Numbered from the stretch's first letter, positions 55,424 to 64,000 are shown. The stretch: DNA of 64,000 nt from Microbacterium testaceum StLB037 (GCF_000202635.1 NC_015125.1:992001-1056000), one strand, 5' to 3'. A program made the numbers and translations. Notes: generated from the letters alone by a model not told the origin.

Positions 55424-57346
55424 TCAGGCCCCCGCGAGCCAGTCGCGGTAGGCGTCGAACGTGCTCTCGCGGCCGAGGAACGCCTCCACGAGATCGCGGG
55501 CATCCCGCGAGCCACCGGGCTCGAGGATCTCGCGCCGGTAGCGCGAAGCGGTTCCCTCGTCGAACAGGTCGTCGCCGAAGGCCGACAGCAGATCCCGCGC
55601 GATCACGAGGCTCCACTGGTACGTGTAGTAGCAGGCGCCGTAGCCCGTCAGGTGTCCGAAACCGGCGTACGAGTGCGACCCGTCCAGGGGCACCACGGGG
55701 CTCGCCGCGCGGTAGTAGCCGTCGACGGCGCTCCGCAGATCAGCCGGGCGATCGACGTGCAGACGGTACGAGGTCGTGGCGTGGCCGAGCTGGCGCGTGA
55801 CCTCGAGTCCCCGACCGAACGCATCGGCCGTCCGCATGCGAGCGACGAGGTCGGCCGGGATCGGCTCCCCGTCGTCGTCGACGGCGAAGGATGCCAGGAC
55901 TCCGGCATCCCACGCCCATTCCTCGAGGAGCTGGCTCGGCGCCTCGACGAAGTCCCACTCCGTGGCGACGCCGGTGAAGCGCGCCCACCGCTGACGGCCG
56001 CCGACGATCTCGTGGACCAGGTGACCGAACTCGTGGAAGAACGTCACGACCTCGTCGTGCTCGAGCAGACCGCGGGAGAAGTTGCAGAGCAGCACGCCCT
56101 CCGGAAGCGATCGGCCCGTGATGCCGGGGGCGAGGGGGAAGCACGCGGCGTGGTTGTACTTCCCGTCGCGCGGGTGCAGATCGAGGTGGATCCGGCCCAG
56201 CGTCTCCTCGCCGCGGACGACGTCGTAGGTGCGGACATCGCCGTGCCAGGAGGGCGCGTCGACGGGCACGTACGACACGTCCAGCAGGCGCGCGGTGGTG
56301 GCGAGGACGCCGTCGAGCACGCGCGCGAAGCGGAAGTACGAGCGCACCACCTGCGCGTCGACGTCGTACTCCTCGCGCTTGAGGGTGCTCAGCAGGTACC
56401 AGAAGTCCGCGATCGTGACGGCGTCGGCCGAGGGGTCGTCTCGACGAAGTCGCTCGAGGATGCGGTCGTACTCCACGGCCGCGGCCGGTGCCGCCGCGTC
56501 GGCCACGCGCGTCAGGAAGGCGGCCACCGCGGCGCTCGATCCGATCATGCGCGTCTCGGTCTCGTAGTCGGCCCAGTCGCCGTAGCCGAGCAGTGCGGCG
56601 CGCTCGGCGCGCACGGCCAGGAGCTCGGCCAGCACCGGCTCGTTCTCGGGCCAGGCCAGGTCGTTGTAGGCCGCGACCAGCGCGTGGCGCGTGGCACGGT
56701 CGAGAGCGTATTCCCGAACCGGCATGAGGTCGGTGTACTCGGTCGTGAGCGTCACCATGCCCTCGCCGTCGACGGGGTGATCCGCCACGAAGTCCGCGGG
56801 CAAGCCGTCGAGGGCGTTCGCCGGCACGCGGATCTCGCGCTTGCCGTCGCGGATGTGGCGCGAGAATGCCAGCGACAGCTCGGTGTCACGGTCGGTCAGC
56901 GCGCGGACGCGTTCGCGGGCGGCGTCGTCGAGGTCGACTCCGCCGCGACGGAAATCGCGACGGATGTGGTCGAGCAGACGGCGCTCGTCGTCCCCGAGGC
57001 CCGCCTCGTCGGCGTCGGCGAACGCGCTCCACAGACCGCGGTCGAGCAGGCGCCGCGCCTGCAGCGCTTCGAACTGCTGCACTCGCTCTTCGGCGAGGCG
57101 GCGGATCTCGGCATCCGGATGCGACTCGCTCAGCAGATGCGCCTCGGACAGGGCCTCGGCGAAGGCGATGTCGGCGTCATTCCACAGCTCCAACCGCTCC
57201 GCGGTGGACAGGTCACCGGCCTCGGCGAGGCGCGCGTCGATCGCGTCGATGCGCGCGCGACGAGTGGCGGGGCGCTCGGTGACGAAACTCGTCCATCCGG
57301 CGGCATCCGTGGGAAGGATCAGCGGGGCGGGTGCGGTGATCGGCAT
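55424..57346 (-). CDS. M3-family metallopeptidase (oligopeptidase A / peptidyl-dipeptidase Dcp type)
   Basis: 640 residues, slightly shorter than typical Dcp. The zinc site is FFHEFGHLVHEI (HEFGH, about residues 432-443), with the third ligand in the following EAPSQLLEEWAWD helix. C-terminal motifs SHSYAGFGHLTGYGACYYTYQWSLVIARD, with the substrate-binding His and Tyr, are present. It degrades short peptides in the cytoplasm, consistent with the peptide importer elsewhere in the window. A leaderless start is supported by TAGGGT 6 nt before the ATG. Confidence 0.93.
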   Translation of the reverse strand: MPITAPAPLILPTDAAGWTSFVTERPATRRARIDAIDARLAEAGDLSTAERLELWNDADIAFAEALSEAHLLSESHPDAEIRRLAEERVQQFEALQARRLLDRGLWSAFADADEAGLGDDERRLLDHIRRDFRRGGVDLDDAARERVRALTDRDTELSLAFSRHIRDGKREIRVPANALDGLPADFVADHPVDGEGMVTLTTEYTDLMPVREYALDRATRHALVAAYNDLAWPENEPVLAELLAVRAERAALLGYGDWADYETETRMIGSSAAVAAFLTRVADAAAPAAAVEYDRILERLRRDDPSADAVTIADFWYLLSTLKREEYDVDAQVVRSYFRFARVLDGVLATTARLLDVSYVPVDAPSWHGDVRTYDVVRGEETLGRIHLDLHPRDGKYNHAACFPLAPGITGRSLPEGVLLCNFSRGLLEHDEVVTFFHEFGHLVHEIVGGRQRWARFTGVATEWDFVEAPSQLLEEWAWDAGVLASFAVDDDGEPIPADLVARMRTADAFGRGLEVTRQLGHATTSYRLHVDRPADLRSAVDGYYRAASPVVPLDGSHSYAGFGHLTGYGACYYTYQWSLVIARDLLSAFGDDLFDEGTASRYRREILEPGGSRDARDLVEAFLGRESTFDAYRDWLAGA

Positions 57347-57352
57347 CCCTCG

Positions 57353-57358
57353 ACCCTA
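57353..57358 (-). promoter_or_regulatory. -10 box TAGGGT, leaderless start at 57346
   Basis: TAGGGT on the minus strand, 6 nt before the ATG at 57346 and upstream of the DUF4916 gene's stop at 57385. Confidence 0.5.
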
Positions 57359-57384
57359 GACAGGGCCTCCGACACCGGCAACGC

Positions 57385-57999
57385 TCAGCGCAACGCGCCC
57401 ACCGACGCGAGCGCCTGCCGGACGAGCGTCCCGCGGCCGCCCTCCATCTCGGCGGCGAGGGCATCGGATGCCGCCTCCTCGGGCGACAGCCACGTGACCT
57501 CGAGCGCATCCTGACGCGGTTCGCACGTCCCGGTGACGGGAACGACGTACGCGAGGGCGACGGCATGCTGCCGGTCGTCGTGGAACGCACTGACGCCCGG
57601 GAGCGGGAAGTACTCGGCCACGGTGAACGGTGCCGGCTGGGGCGGGAGCAGCGGGAAGGCCATCGGCCCCAGGTCGTTCTCGACGTGCCGGAACAGCGCG
57701 TCGCGCACCGTCTCGCCGTAGCGCACGCGCCCCGACACGAGCGTGCGGGTCATCTCGCCGAGCGGGGTCGCGCGCAGCAGGATGCCGACCTGCGTGACCA
57801 TGCCCATGCCGTCGGTCCGCACGGGCAGCGCCTCGACGTAGAGCATCGGGAGTCGCCGCCGCGCCTCGGCGAGCTCGACCTCGCTGAGCCAGCCCGGGTT
57901 GGTGTTCGGGCCGGAAGGCGCGCCGGAGAAGGGGCCGGACAGCGGCTCGCGCTCCCCGCCGTTGTCGCCGGGCTCGGGGTCGGGTGTGCGGACAGCCAT
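57385..57999 (-). CDS. DUF4916 Nudix-like protein with a degenerate Nudix box
   Basis: 204 residues with a disordered N-terminus (~1-35). The conserved region PNTNPGWLSEVELAEARRRLPMLYVEALPVR leads into a Nudix-like fold. The box position reads GRVRYGETVRDALFRHVENDLGP: the first Gly and Glu are kept, but the metal-binding REUxEE part is RHVEND, so hydrolase activity is doubtful. The family is common in actinobacteria. The start has TATACA and GGGAG upstream. Confidence 0.8.
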   Translation of the reverse strand: MAVRTPDPEPGDNGGEREPLSGPFSGAPSGPNTNPGWLSEVELAEARRRLPMLYVEALPVRTDGMGMVTQVGILLRATPLGEMTRTLVSGRVRYGETVRDALFRHVENDLGPMAFPLLPPQPAPFTVAEYFPLPGVSAFHDDRQHAVALAYVVPVTGTCEPRQDALEVTWLSPEEAASDALAAEMEGGRGTLVRQALASVGALR

Positions 58000-58005
58000 G
58001 CTCCC

Positions 58006-58011
58006 TGTATA
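58006..58011 (-). promoter_or_regulatory. -10 box TATACA, start at 57999
   Basis: TATACA on the minus strand, 6 nt before the ATG at 57999. Confidence 0.5.
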
Positions 58012-58186
58012 TCAACCGACCGAGACGGATGCCGCGTGTCCGCGCGAACCGGGCAGGTTTGCCGCGCGAAGGGAGGGGCCTCCGGAAGCGGAGGATGTCG
58101 CCGCGGCGGAGCGTCCTCCGCCCCCGGAATCTCCTCCCGTGCGCGGCCGCTCGCCGCCGCCGGAGTCCGATGTCGGAGGCCTTTGC

Positions 58187-58192
58187 GACAAT
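58187..58192 (+). promoter_or_regulatory. -10-like GACAAT, leaderless start at 58199
   Basis: GACAAT ends 6 nt before the ATG at 58199; it deviates from TANNNT at the first base. Confidence 0.4.
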
Positions 58193-58198
58193 GGCCGC

Positions 58199-58861
58199 AT
58201 GAGCGCCCACCTCTCCCTCGACGCGTCCGTCGTGCGGTGGTCGGTGCCGGTGGATGAGCGGGCGGACCGACCCGTCCTTCTCCTGCTGCACGGCTACGGC
58301 TCCGACGAACACGACCTCTTCGGGCTCGCCCCGTACCTTCCTCCCGACTACGTGGTGGCCAGCCTCCGCGCCCCACTCACCCCGCCGTGGCCCATGCCCG
58401 GGGCCTCGTGGTATCCGATCGAAGGTCTCGACGGACGCGATCCCGACGCCGTCACCCGCGCGGCGGAGTCCGTGCTCGCCTGGATCCGGGATGCCGTGGG
58501 CGACGCGCCCGTGGGACTCCTCGGCTTCTCGCAGGGCGGCGCCGTCGCCCTCCAGACGCTGCGGGTCGATCCGGACGCGGTGGCGTTCGTCGTCGTCCTC
58601 GCCGGCTACGCGGCCGGGGGCGAGCTGCCCGGCGACGCCGTCCTCGCCGAGCGGCGTCCCCCGGTGTTCTGGGGGCGGGGTGCCGCGGACGACGTCATCC
58701 CCGCGCACCTCATCGACGCGACCGCGCAGTGGCTCCCCGGGCACAGCGAGCTCAGCGGCCGGGTCTACCCGGGACTCACCCACTCGATCTCGCAGGACGA
58801 GCTCGACGACGTCCGCGCGTTCCTCGACGCGCGTCTCGCCGATCGCGAGGCCGCGGGCTGA
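58199..58861 (+). CDS. Carboxylesterase/phospholipase family alpha/beta hydrolase
   Basis: 220 residues. The oxyanion segment is LLLLHGYGSDEHDL (~28-41), the nucleophile elbow GFSQGG (Ser near 105), the acid in WGRGAADDVIP and the His in YPGLTHSISQDEL, so the Ser-Asp-His triad is complete. It matches the abhydrolase_2 group that cleaves short-chain acyl esters. A longer in-frame extension to 57899 runs through the divergent DUF4916 gene and was rejected. The stop is 1 nt from the end of the facing 101-residue gene. Confidence 0.9.
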   Translation: MSAHLSLDASVVRWSVPVDERADRPVLLLLHGYGSDEHDLFGLAPYLPPDYVVASLRAPLTPPWPMPGASWYPIEGLDGRDPDAVTRAAESVLAWIRDAVGDAPVGLLGFSQGGAVALQTLRVDPDAVAFVVVLAGYAAGGELPGDAVLAERRPPVFWGRGAADDVIPAHLIDATAQWLPGHSELSGRVYPGLTHSISQDELDDVRAFLDARLADREAAG

Positions 58862-58862
58862 C

Positions 58863-59168
58863 TCAGCAGTGCGAGCCGTCCCCTCCCCCGCCGCTGTCGC
58901 CGCACGAGGCATCCGAGCCGGAGCCGGTGTCGACGTAGCTCGAAGAGGAGTACGAGCCGCCGCCCCGGCCCGGCGGAATCGACAGCACCCCGGCCATCAC
59001 CGCGCCGAGGAGGGCTCCCGTGCGCAGGCCGCCCACGACATCGCCGTAGAAGACAGCCACGACAGTGCACACGATCACCCAGGCGGGGAACGTCACCGCC
59101 CACGCGAAAAGGAGTCGCCGCCGACGGGCGTCGGCCTTCTGACGGTCCAGCGGCGAGGAAGCAACCAC
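58863..59168 (-). CDS. Small membrane protein with Gly/Ser/Asp tail (101 aa)
   Basis: Not recognised. A basic N-terminus (DRQKADARRRR) precedes two hydrophobic helices (LLFAWAVTFPAWVIVCTVVAVFYG and ALLGAVMAGVLSI). The C-terminal 35 residues are almost only Gly, Ser and Asp with two Cys (SCGDSGGGGDGSHC at the very end), similar to tails of small TIGR04222-type proteins. The GTG start has TAGTCT 6 nt upstream. It is divergent from the ABC-F gene. Confidence 0.65.
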   Translation of the reverse strand: MVASSPLDRQKADARRRRLLFAWAVTFPAWVIVCTVVAVFYGDVVGGLRTGALLGAVMAGVLSIPPGRGGGSYSSSSYVDTGSGSDASCGDSGGGGDGSHC

Positions 59169-59174
59169 GCCGAC

Positions 59175-59180
59175 AGACTA
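59175..59180 (-). promoter_or_regulatory. -10 box TAGTCT, leaderless start at 59168
   Basis: TAGTCT on the minus strand, 6 nt before the GTG at 59168. Confidence 0.45.
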
Positions 59181-59206
59181 ACCACGGCGACCGCGATCGG
59201 CGGGGT

Positions 59207-59239
59207 TCCGCATCGACCGCGAGTCGGCTATCGTAGGCA
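59207..59239 (+). promoter_or_regulatory. Candidate promoter of the ABC-F leader
   Basis: TTCCGC (near 59206-59211), a 17-nt spacer and TATCGT (59229-59234) lie upstream of the possible leader peptide. The -35 is poor. Confidence 0.35.
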
Positions 59240-59269
59240 GCCCTGTCCCCGAGAACGAGGTCTCCTCCG

Positions 59270-59311
59270 GTGAAGAACGTCGACGCTTCCGCGCCCCTGT
59301 CCGCGCGCTGA
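59270..59311 (+). CDS. Possible 13-codon leader peptide upstream of the ABC-F gene
   Basis: GTG start, peptide (M)KNVDASAPLSAR, TGA stop. AGG stands 10 nt upstream as a weak ribosome binding site. A hairpin (59348-59376, 10 bp with a 2-nt bulge) lies between it and the ABC-F start. Leader peptides of this kind control several antibiotic-responsive ABC-F genes by ribosome stalling; here it is an inference from position and size only. Confidence 0.3.
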   Translation: MKNVDASAPLSAR

Positions 59312-59397
59312 CCCGTCGACCCGCCGTTTTCTCGGCCGCCCTCCGCTGATGCGGACGGGTCCGGCGTCCGCGCATCCCGCGTTCCCGGAGTTCCGTC

Positions 59398-60993
59398 ATG
59401 TCAGCTATTTCCCCGTCCCTCGTCTTCGACCGCATCCGCCTCGTGTGGCCCGACGGCACCGTCGCCCTCGACGATGTCTCCGGCGCCCTCGGTCGCGGGC
59501 GCACCGGCCTCGTCGGCCGCAACGGTGCCGGCAAGTCCACGCTCCTCCGCCTGGCCGCGGGGCACCTCACCCCCACGTCCGGCACGGTCTCGGCATCCGG
59601 TGACGTCGCGATGCTCCCCCAGCGCCTCGCCGCCGATCCAGGTCGCCCCGTCTCGGCGCTTCTCGGCGTCGAGACGACGCTCAGCGCTCTCCGGGCGATC
59701 GAGTCGGGCGATGTCGCGCCGCATCACTTCGACGCGGTCGGCGACGACTGGGACGTCGAGGCGCGCGCGCATGCCCTCCTCGCCGAGGCGGGGCTGGCAT
59801 CCGATGTCCTCGACCGGACCGTCGGCGAACTCTCCGGCGGCGAGACGATGCTGGCCGCTCTCGTGGGGCTGCGCGCCCGCGCGGCCGACATCACGCTGCT
59901 GGACGAACCGACCAACGACCTCGACCGGGACGCGCGGGCGCGCGTGGGCGACCTCGTCCGGAGCTGGCCCGGCACGCTGGTCGTCGTCAGTCACGACGTC
60001 GGCCTTCTGGAGCTGATGGATGCCACGGCCGAGCTGTACGGCCAGACCCTCAGCGTCGTGGGCGGCCCGTACAGCGCGTGGCGCGCGCAGCGCGATGCGG
60101 AGCAGGAAGCCGCCGTGCGTGCCGAGCGCGACGCGGCCCAGTCGCTACGCCGCGAGCGTCGGCAACGCATCGAGTCGTACGACAAGCTCGCCACGCGATC
60201 CCGCGTCGCGCACAAGGCGCAGGTCGAGAAGCGGGTCCCCAAGATCATCGCGGGAGGGCGGGCCAACGCGGCCCAGGTGAGCGCGGGCCGGCTCAGCACC
60301 GAGATGAAGGGGAAGGAGGATGCCGCCCGCGCGGCGCTCAACGAGGCGTCGGCGCGGGTGCGCGACGACGACGTGGTCCGCATCGACCTGCCGGATCCGG
60401 GCAATGCGGCCGGGCGGCGGATCCTGACGCTGGGGGACGGCGAGCGCGAATGGATCGTCACGGGTCGCGAACGCGTCGCCCTGGTGGGGCGCAACGGCGC
60501 GGGGAAGACGACCCTCCTCGAGAGCCTCGTCCACGCCGAGGACCCGTCGGGGCCGGTCTTCGCCCGAGCCAGTGTCGAGCACCTCGGCTACCTGCCCCAG
60601 CGTCTCGACGGCCTCGACGACGCGGCATCCGTCCTCGAGAGCGTGTGCGGGGCGGCGCCCAGCGTTCCCGTTCCGCTCGTGCGCGATCGGCTGGCGCGGT
60701 TCCTCGTGCGGGGAGATGCCGTGACCCGCCCGGTCGGATCGCTGTCGGGCGGCGAGCGCTTCCGCGTCGCCCTCGCCCGCGTGCTGCTGGCGGACCCGCC
60801 ACCGCAGCTCCTGGTGCTCGACGAGCCGACGAACAATCTCGACCTCGACACGGTCGATCAGCTGGTGGCGGCCCTGCAGGCGTACCGCGGGGCGGTGCTC
60901 GTCGTCAGCCACGACGATGCGTTCCTCGCCCGCCTCGGGTTGGACCTGCGGCTGGAGTTGGAGGACGGGCGCGTGACGGAGCGTGCCCCGTGA
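59398..60993 (+). CDS. ABC-F family ATP-binding protein
   Basis: 531 residues with two ABC domains and no membrane helix. Domain 1: Walker A GRNGAGKS (40-47), signature LSGGE, Walker B ITLLDEPTNDLD. Domain 2: Walker A GRNGAGKT, signature LSGGERFRV, Walker B LLVLDEPTNNLD. A charged linker (~225-300, rich in Arg, Glu and Ala) joins them. ABC-F proteins bind the ribosomal E site, in translation control or antibiotic protection; which applies cannot be decided here. The ATG has GGAG 7 nt upstream. Confidence 0.92.
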   Translation: MSAISPSLVFDRIRLVWPDGTVALDDVSGALGRGRTGLVGRNGAGKSTLLRLAAGHLTPTSGTVSASGDVAMLPQRLAADPGRPVSALLGVETTLSALRAIESGDVAPHHFDAVGDDWDVEARAHALLAEAGLASDVLDRTVGELSGGETMLAALVGLRARAADITLLDEPTNDLDRDARARVGDLVRSWPGTLVVVSHDVGLLELMDATAELYGQTLSVVGGPYSAWRAQRDAEQEAAVRAERDAAQSLRRERRQRIESYDKLATRSRVAHKAQVEKRVPKIIAGGRANAAQVSAGRLSTEMKGKEDAARAALNEASARVRDDDVVRIDLPDPGNAAGRRILTLGDGEREWIVTGRERVALVGRNGAGKTTLLESLVHAEDPSGPVFARASVEHLGYLPQRLDGLDDAASVLESVCGAAPSVPVPLVRDRLARFLVRGDAVTRPVGSLSGGERFRVALARVLLADPPPQLLVLDEPTNNLDLDTVDQLVAALQAYRGAVLVVSHDDAFLARLGLDLRLELEDGRVTERAP

Positions 60994-61010
60994 GTCCGGC
61001 AGCTCATCGC

Positions 61011-61069
61011 CGAGACCGCGTGTGTGTGCCGAAACCTCACGCTTTCGCGCCTGATCTTGTGCGGTCTCG
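61011..61069 (+). terminator. Inverted repeat after the ABC-F gene
   Basis: CGAGACCGC (61011-61019) pairs with GCGGTCTCG (61061-61069) around a 41-nt loop, 18 nt beyond the ABC-F stop. The loop is long, so terminator function is uncertain. Confidence 0.35.
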
Positions 61070-61179
61070 CGTATCTCGTGCGGCTTCGCGGACTCGAGAC
61101 GGCGCGGAAGAACCGCGTTTCCGCGCGGGGCGAACGTCAACCCCGACTCGATGTCGGAGGTCCGAGAGAGGATGTCGGC

Positions 61180-64000
61180 ATGGCTGACGTCCTCGACAGA
61201 TTCGGTCCTGCGACGCAGGACTGGTTCCGCGGCGCGTTCTCGGCCCCCACCAATGCGCAGAAGGGCGCGTGGGAGTCGGTCTCGTCCGGGCGCAACGCGC
61301 TCGTCGTCGCGCCCACCGGCTCCGGAAAGACCCTGTCGGCCTTCCTGTTCGCGATCGACCGCATCTTCCGCGAGAAGACCCCCGAGATCCCGGATGCCGA
61401 GCCCCCGCGCCGCGGCAAGAAGGCGGCCCCGAAGGCCCCGGCGACGAACACGCGCGTCCTCTACATCTCCCCGCTCAAGGCCCTCGGCGTCGACGTCGAA
61501 CGCAACCTCCGCTCGCCGCTCGTCGGGATCGGGCAGTCGGCCCGGCGCCTCGGCATCCAGGTCCCCGGGGTGACGGTCGGCGTCCGCTCCGGAGATACGA
61601 GCTCGAGCGACCGCCGCAAGCTCGTCACCGATCCGCCCGACATCCTCATCACGACGCCCGAGTCGCTGTACCTCATGCTGACGAGCCAGGCCGCCGAGAC
61701 GCTGCGGGGCGTGCACACGGTGATCATCGACGAGGTCCACGCCGTCGCCGCGACCAAGCGCGGCGCGCACCTCGCGGTGAGCCTCGAGCGCCTCGACGCG
61801 CTCCTCGAGAAGCCCGCGCAGCGGATCGGACTCTCGGCCACCGTGCGACCGATCGACGAGGTCGCGCGGTTCCTCGGCGGCGCGCAGCCCGTCGACATCG
61901 TGGCGCCGAAAGCGACGAAGGCGTTCGACCTGTCGGTCGTCGTGCCGATCGAGGACATGCTCAACCCTCCCCCACCGCCGGGGTCGCCGGCGCCCGACGA
62001 GGCGACCGACGGCGAATGGTTCTCCGAGCGGCCCGAGAGCACCGAGATGGCCGGATCGGTCTGGCCGCACGTCGAGGAGGCGATCGTCGATCGCATCCTC
62101 GAGCGTCGATCGACGATCGTGTTCTCGAACTCGCGCCGTCTCGCCGAGCGCCTCACCGGGCGACTTAACGAGATCTACGCCGAGCGGGTGGGGATCGATG
62201 TGCCCGAGCCGACGGTCCCGGCAGCGATGTGGGTCCACAGAGCAGAGGCTCCGGGCGGCGCGAATGCGCCGGCTGGAGGGGCGAGTGGGGGGGCGCAGGC
62301 GGGGTCGACGGCCGGAGTCTCGGCGATCCTCGCCAAAGCCCACCACGGCTCCGTGTCGAAAGAGCAGCGCGCCCAGGTCGAAGACGAGCTCAAGTCCGGC
62401 GCTCTGCGCTGCGTCGTGGCGACGAGCAGCCTCGAGCTCGGCATCGACATGGGGGCGGTCGACCTCGTCATCCAGGTCGAGGCACCGCCGAGCGCGGCAT
62501 CCGGTCTCCAGCGCGTCGGACGCGCGGGACACCAGGTCGGCGAGGTGAGCCGCGCGGCCCTCTTCCCCAAGCACCGCAGCGATGTGCTGCACACCGCCGT
62601 CGTCACCGAGCGCATGCTCGCGGGGCGCATCGAGGCGATCGCGGTGCCGCAGAATCCGCTCGACATCCTGGCGCAGCAAACCGTCGCGGCCGCCGCCCTC
62701 GGCTCGATCGACGTCGAAGAGTGGTTCGACACCGTCAAGCGCAGCGCGCCGTTCCGCTCGCTGCCGCGCTCGGCCTACGAGGCGACGCTCGACCTCCTCG
62801 CCGGGCGCTACCCGTCCGACGAGTTCGCCGAGCTGCGCCCCCGCCTGGTCTGGGACCGCGACGCGGGGACGCTCACCGGCCGACCCGGTGCGCAGCGCAT
62901 CGCGGTGACCAGCGGCGGAACGATCCCCGATCGCGGGCTCTTCGGTGTCTTCGTGGCGGGCGAGTCCCAGAACGCGCGCGTCGGCGAGCTCGACGAAGAG
63001 ATGGTGTACGAGTCGCGCGTCAACGACGTCTTCACGCTCGGCACCACGAGCTGGCGCATCGTCGAGATCACCCACGACCGGGTGAACGTCCTGCCCGCCT
63101 TCGGCCAGCCCGGCAAGCTGCCGTTCTGGCACGGCGACGGCATCGGCCGCCCCGCCGAACTCGGAGAAGCGCTGGGAAAGTTCTCGCGCGACCTCGCCGG
63201 CGCCGAACAGGCCAAGGCCGAGGAGCGCCTGCGCGAATCCGGGCTCGACGACAACGCGATCACCAACCTGCTGTCGTATCTCGCCGAGCAGCGCGAGGCG
63301 ACCGGGAGCCTCCCCACCGACCGCACCCTGACCGTCGAGCGCAGCCGTGACGAGGTCGGGGACTGGCGCATCATCCTGCACTCCCCCTACGGAATGCAGG
63401 TGCACTCGCCCTGGGCCCTCGCGGTGAACGCGCGGATCCGCGAGCGACTGGGCGTCGAGGGCGCCGCCGTCGCGAGCGACGACGGGATCATCGCCCGGGT
63501 TCCGGATGCCGCGGCCGAACCGCCCGGAGCCGACCTCTTCGTCTTCGAACCCGACGAGCTCGAGCAGATCGTCACCGACGAGGTCGGCGGCTCGGCGCTG
63601 TTCGCCTCGCGTTTCCGCGAGTGCGCCGCGCGGGCGCTGCTGCTCCCGCGGCTCAATCCCAACCGCCGTTCGCCTCTGTGGCAGCAGCGCCAACGCTCGG
63701 CGCAGCTGCTCGAGGTCGCGAAGCGGCATCCGTCGTTCCCGATCATCCTCGAGACGCTCCGCGAGGTGCTGCAGGACGTCTACGACCTTCCCGCCCTGCT
63801 GCGGGTGACCCGGCAGATCGGCGAGCGGCGGATCCGCCTCGTCGAGATCACCACGTCGCAGCCCTCGCCGTACGCCCGCGACCTGCTCTTCGGGTACGTC
63901 GGGGCGTTCATGTACGAGGGCGACTCGCCCCTCGCCGAGCGACGCGCGGCCGCACTCTCGGTCGACCCGGCACTGCTGAGCGAACTGCTCGGCAAGGTCG
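61180..64000 (+). CDS. lhr: Lhr-family DEAD/DEAH helicase (5' part, cut by right edge)
   Basis: The frame is open from ATG 61180 to the window end (940 codons). Motif I is VVAPTGSGKT (~42-51), motif II DEVH in VIIDEVHAVAATKRGAHLAVSLERL, motif III LSATVRP. A Pro/Ala-rich insertion (residues ~270-290 and another Gly/Ala-rich one near 360) separates the RecA lobes. Lobe 2 shows SSLELGIDMGAVDLVIQVEAP and motif VI QRVGRAGH. The Lhr winged-helix and beta-barrel region follows (TLTGRPGAQRIAVTSGGTIPDRG, DEEMVYESRVNDVFTLGTTSWRI). It is a 3'-5' ATP-dependent DNA-repair helicase; family members are ~1500 residues long, so roughly a third is missing. The -10-like GAGGAT is 6 nt upstream. Confidence 0.95.
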   Translation, partial: MADVLDRFGPATQDWFRGAFSAPTNAQKGAWESVSSGRNALVVAPTGSGKTLSAFLFAIDRIFREKTPEIPDAEPPRRGKKAAPKAPATNTRVLYISPLKALGVDVERNLRSPLVGIGQSARRLGIQVPGVTVGVRSGDTSSSDRRKLVTDPPDILITTPESLYLMLTSQAAETLRGVHTVIIDEVHAVAATKRGAHLAVSLERLDALLEKPAQRIGLSATVRPIDEVARFLGGAQPVDIVAPKATKAFDLSVVVPIEDMLNPPPPPGSPAPDEATDGEWFSERPESTEMAGSVWPHVEEAIVDRILERRSTIVFSNSRRLAERLTGRLNEIYAERVGIDVPEPTVPAAMWVHRAEAPGGANAPAGGASGGAQAGSTAGVSAILAKAHHGSVSKEQRAQVEDELKSGALRCVVATSSLELGIDMGAVDLVIQVEAPPSAASGLQRVGRAGHQVGEVSRAALFPKHRSDVLHTAVVTERMLAGRIEAIAVPQNPLDILAQQTVAAAALGSIDVEEWFDTVKRSAPFRSLPRSAYEATLDLLAGRYPSDEFAELRPRLVWDRDAGTLTGRPGAQRIAVTSGGTIPDRGLFGVFVAGESQNARVGELDEEMVYESRVNDVFTLGTTSWRIVEITHDRVNVLPAFGQPGKLPFWHGDGIGRPAELGEALGKFSRDLAGAEQAKAEERLRESGLDDNAITNLLSYLAEQREATGSLPTDRTLTVERSRDEVGDWRIILHSPYGMQVHSPWALAVNARIRERLGVEGAAVASDDGIIARVPDAAAEPPGADLFVFEPDELEQIVTDEVGGSALFASRFRECAARALLLPRLNPNRRSPLWQQRQRSAQLLEVAKRHPSFPIILETLREVLQDVYDLPALLRVTRQIGERRIRLVEITTSQPSPYARDLLFGYVGAFMYEGDSPLAERRAAALSVDPALLSELLGKV

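Noticed and set aside
55133..57514. Open frame of 793 codons on the plus strand opposite the M3 peptidase
   Set aside because: It overlaps the end of the threonine aldolase gene and the whole peptidase gene antisense; no domain is recognisable.

Overview
The window is chromosomal DNA of a high-GC (about 70 %) actinobacterium, most probably a Microbacteriaceae member close to Microbacterium. The evidence is the sequence of EF-Tu, EF-G, S7, S12, RpoB and RpoC, the use of GTG and TTG starts, the many -10 boxes of form TANNNT placed 6-7 nt before a start codon (leaderless genes), and the gene content (DUF6421, DUF4916, ComB-like and PxpA/PxpBC genes). I see no rRNA, tRNA, CRISPR array or intact insertion sequence. 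Layout: 1-1460 holds the end of a membrane flippase-like gene and a convergent membrane protein. 1528-6285 is the str operon on the minus strand (promoter, rpsL, rpsG, fusA, tuf, terminator). 24587-32260 is rpoB-rpoC, also minus, with its own promoter and terminator. Between rpoC and rpsL lies an 18-kb accessory block. Its core (6340-20745) looks like one long minus-strand operon: a Ser/Thr kinase with a C-terminal membrane helix and no ectodomain; a 1982-residue N-terminally anchored protein of beta-rich Ig/cadherin-like and FN3 modules; a MoxR AAA+ ATPase; a DUF58 protein; a membrane protein with a transglutaminase-like domain that has lost its Cys and His; a DUF5684-FHA membrane protein; and a tail-anchored disordered protein carrying repeated D-x-T...RR motifs. 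Most of these genes overlap by one or four bases. I read it as a phospho-signalling, cell-envelope system and consider it the most interesting object here. Next to it are small membrane and lipoprotein genes, including two convergent genes that encode probable paralogues. 32334-40787 carries 5-oxoproline metabolism (pxpA and a fused pxpBC) and a peptide/nickel-type ABC transporter. The fused ATPase gene is on the opposite strand to the dppA-dppB-dppC-type genes, and the junction holds a striking repeat island (two 83-bp copies and six alternating 14-mers). 41089-49298 holds small housekeeping and regulatory genes: a spermidine-synthase-like methyltransferase fold, a TPR protein, a SprT-like protease, a ComB-like protein, a two-component system, an Lrp/AsnC regulator divergent from a DUF6421 gene, and an SDR. 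49309-64000 holds an MFS gene broken by a one-base frameshift, a SWIM-SNF2 helicase, an L-threonine aldolase, an M3 peptidase, a DUF4916 Nudix-like protein, a carboxylesterase, an ABC-F protein with a possible leader peptide, and the 5' part of an Lhr helicase. Across the window the heptamer GGATGCC and its complement GGCATCC recur far more often than I would expect, often by using otherwise rare codons (GAT, GCA), and also in hairpins between genes.
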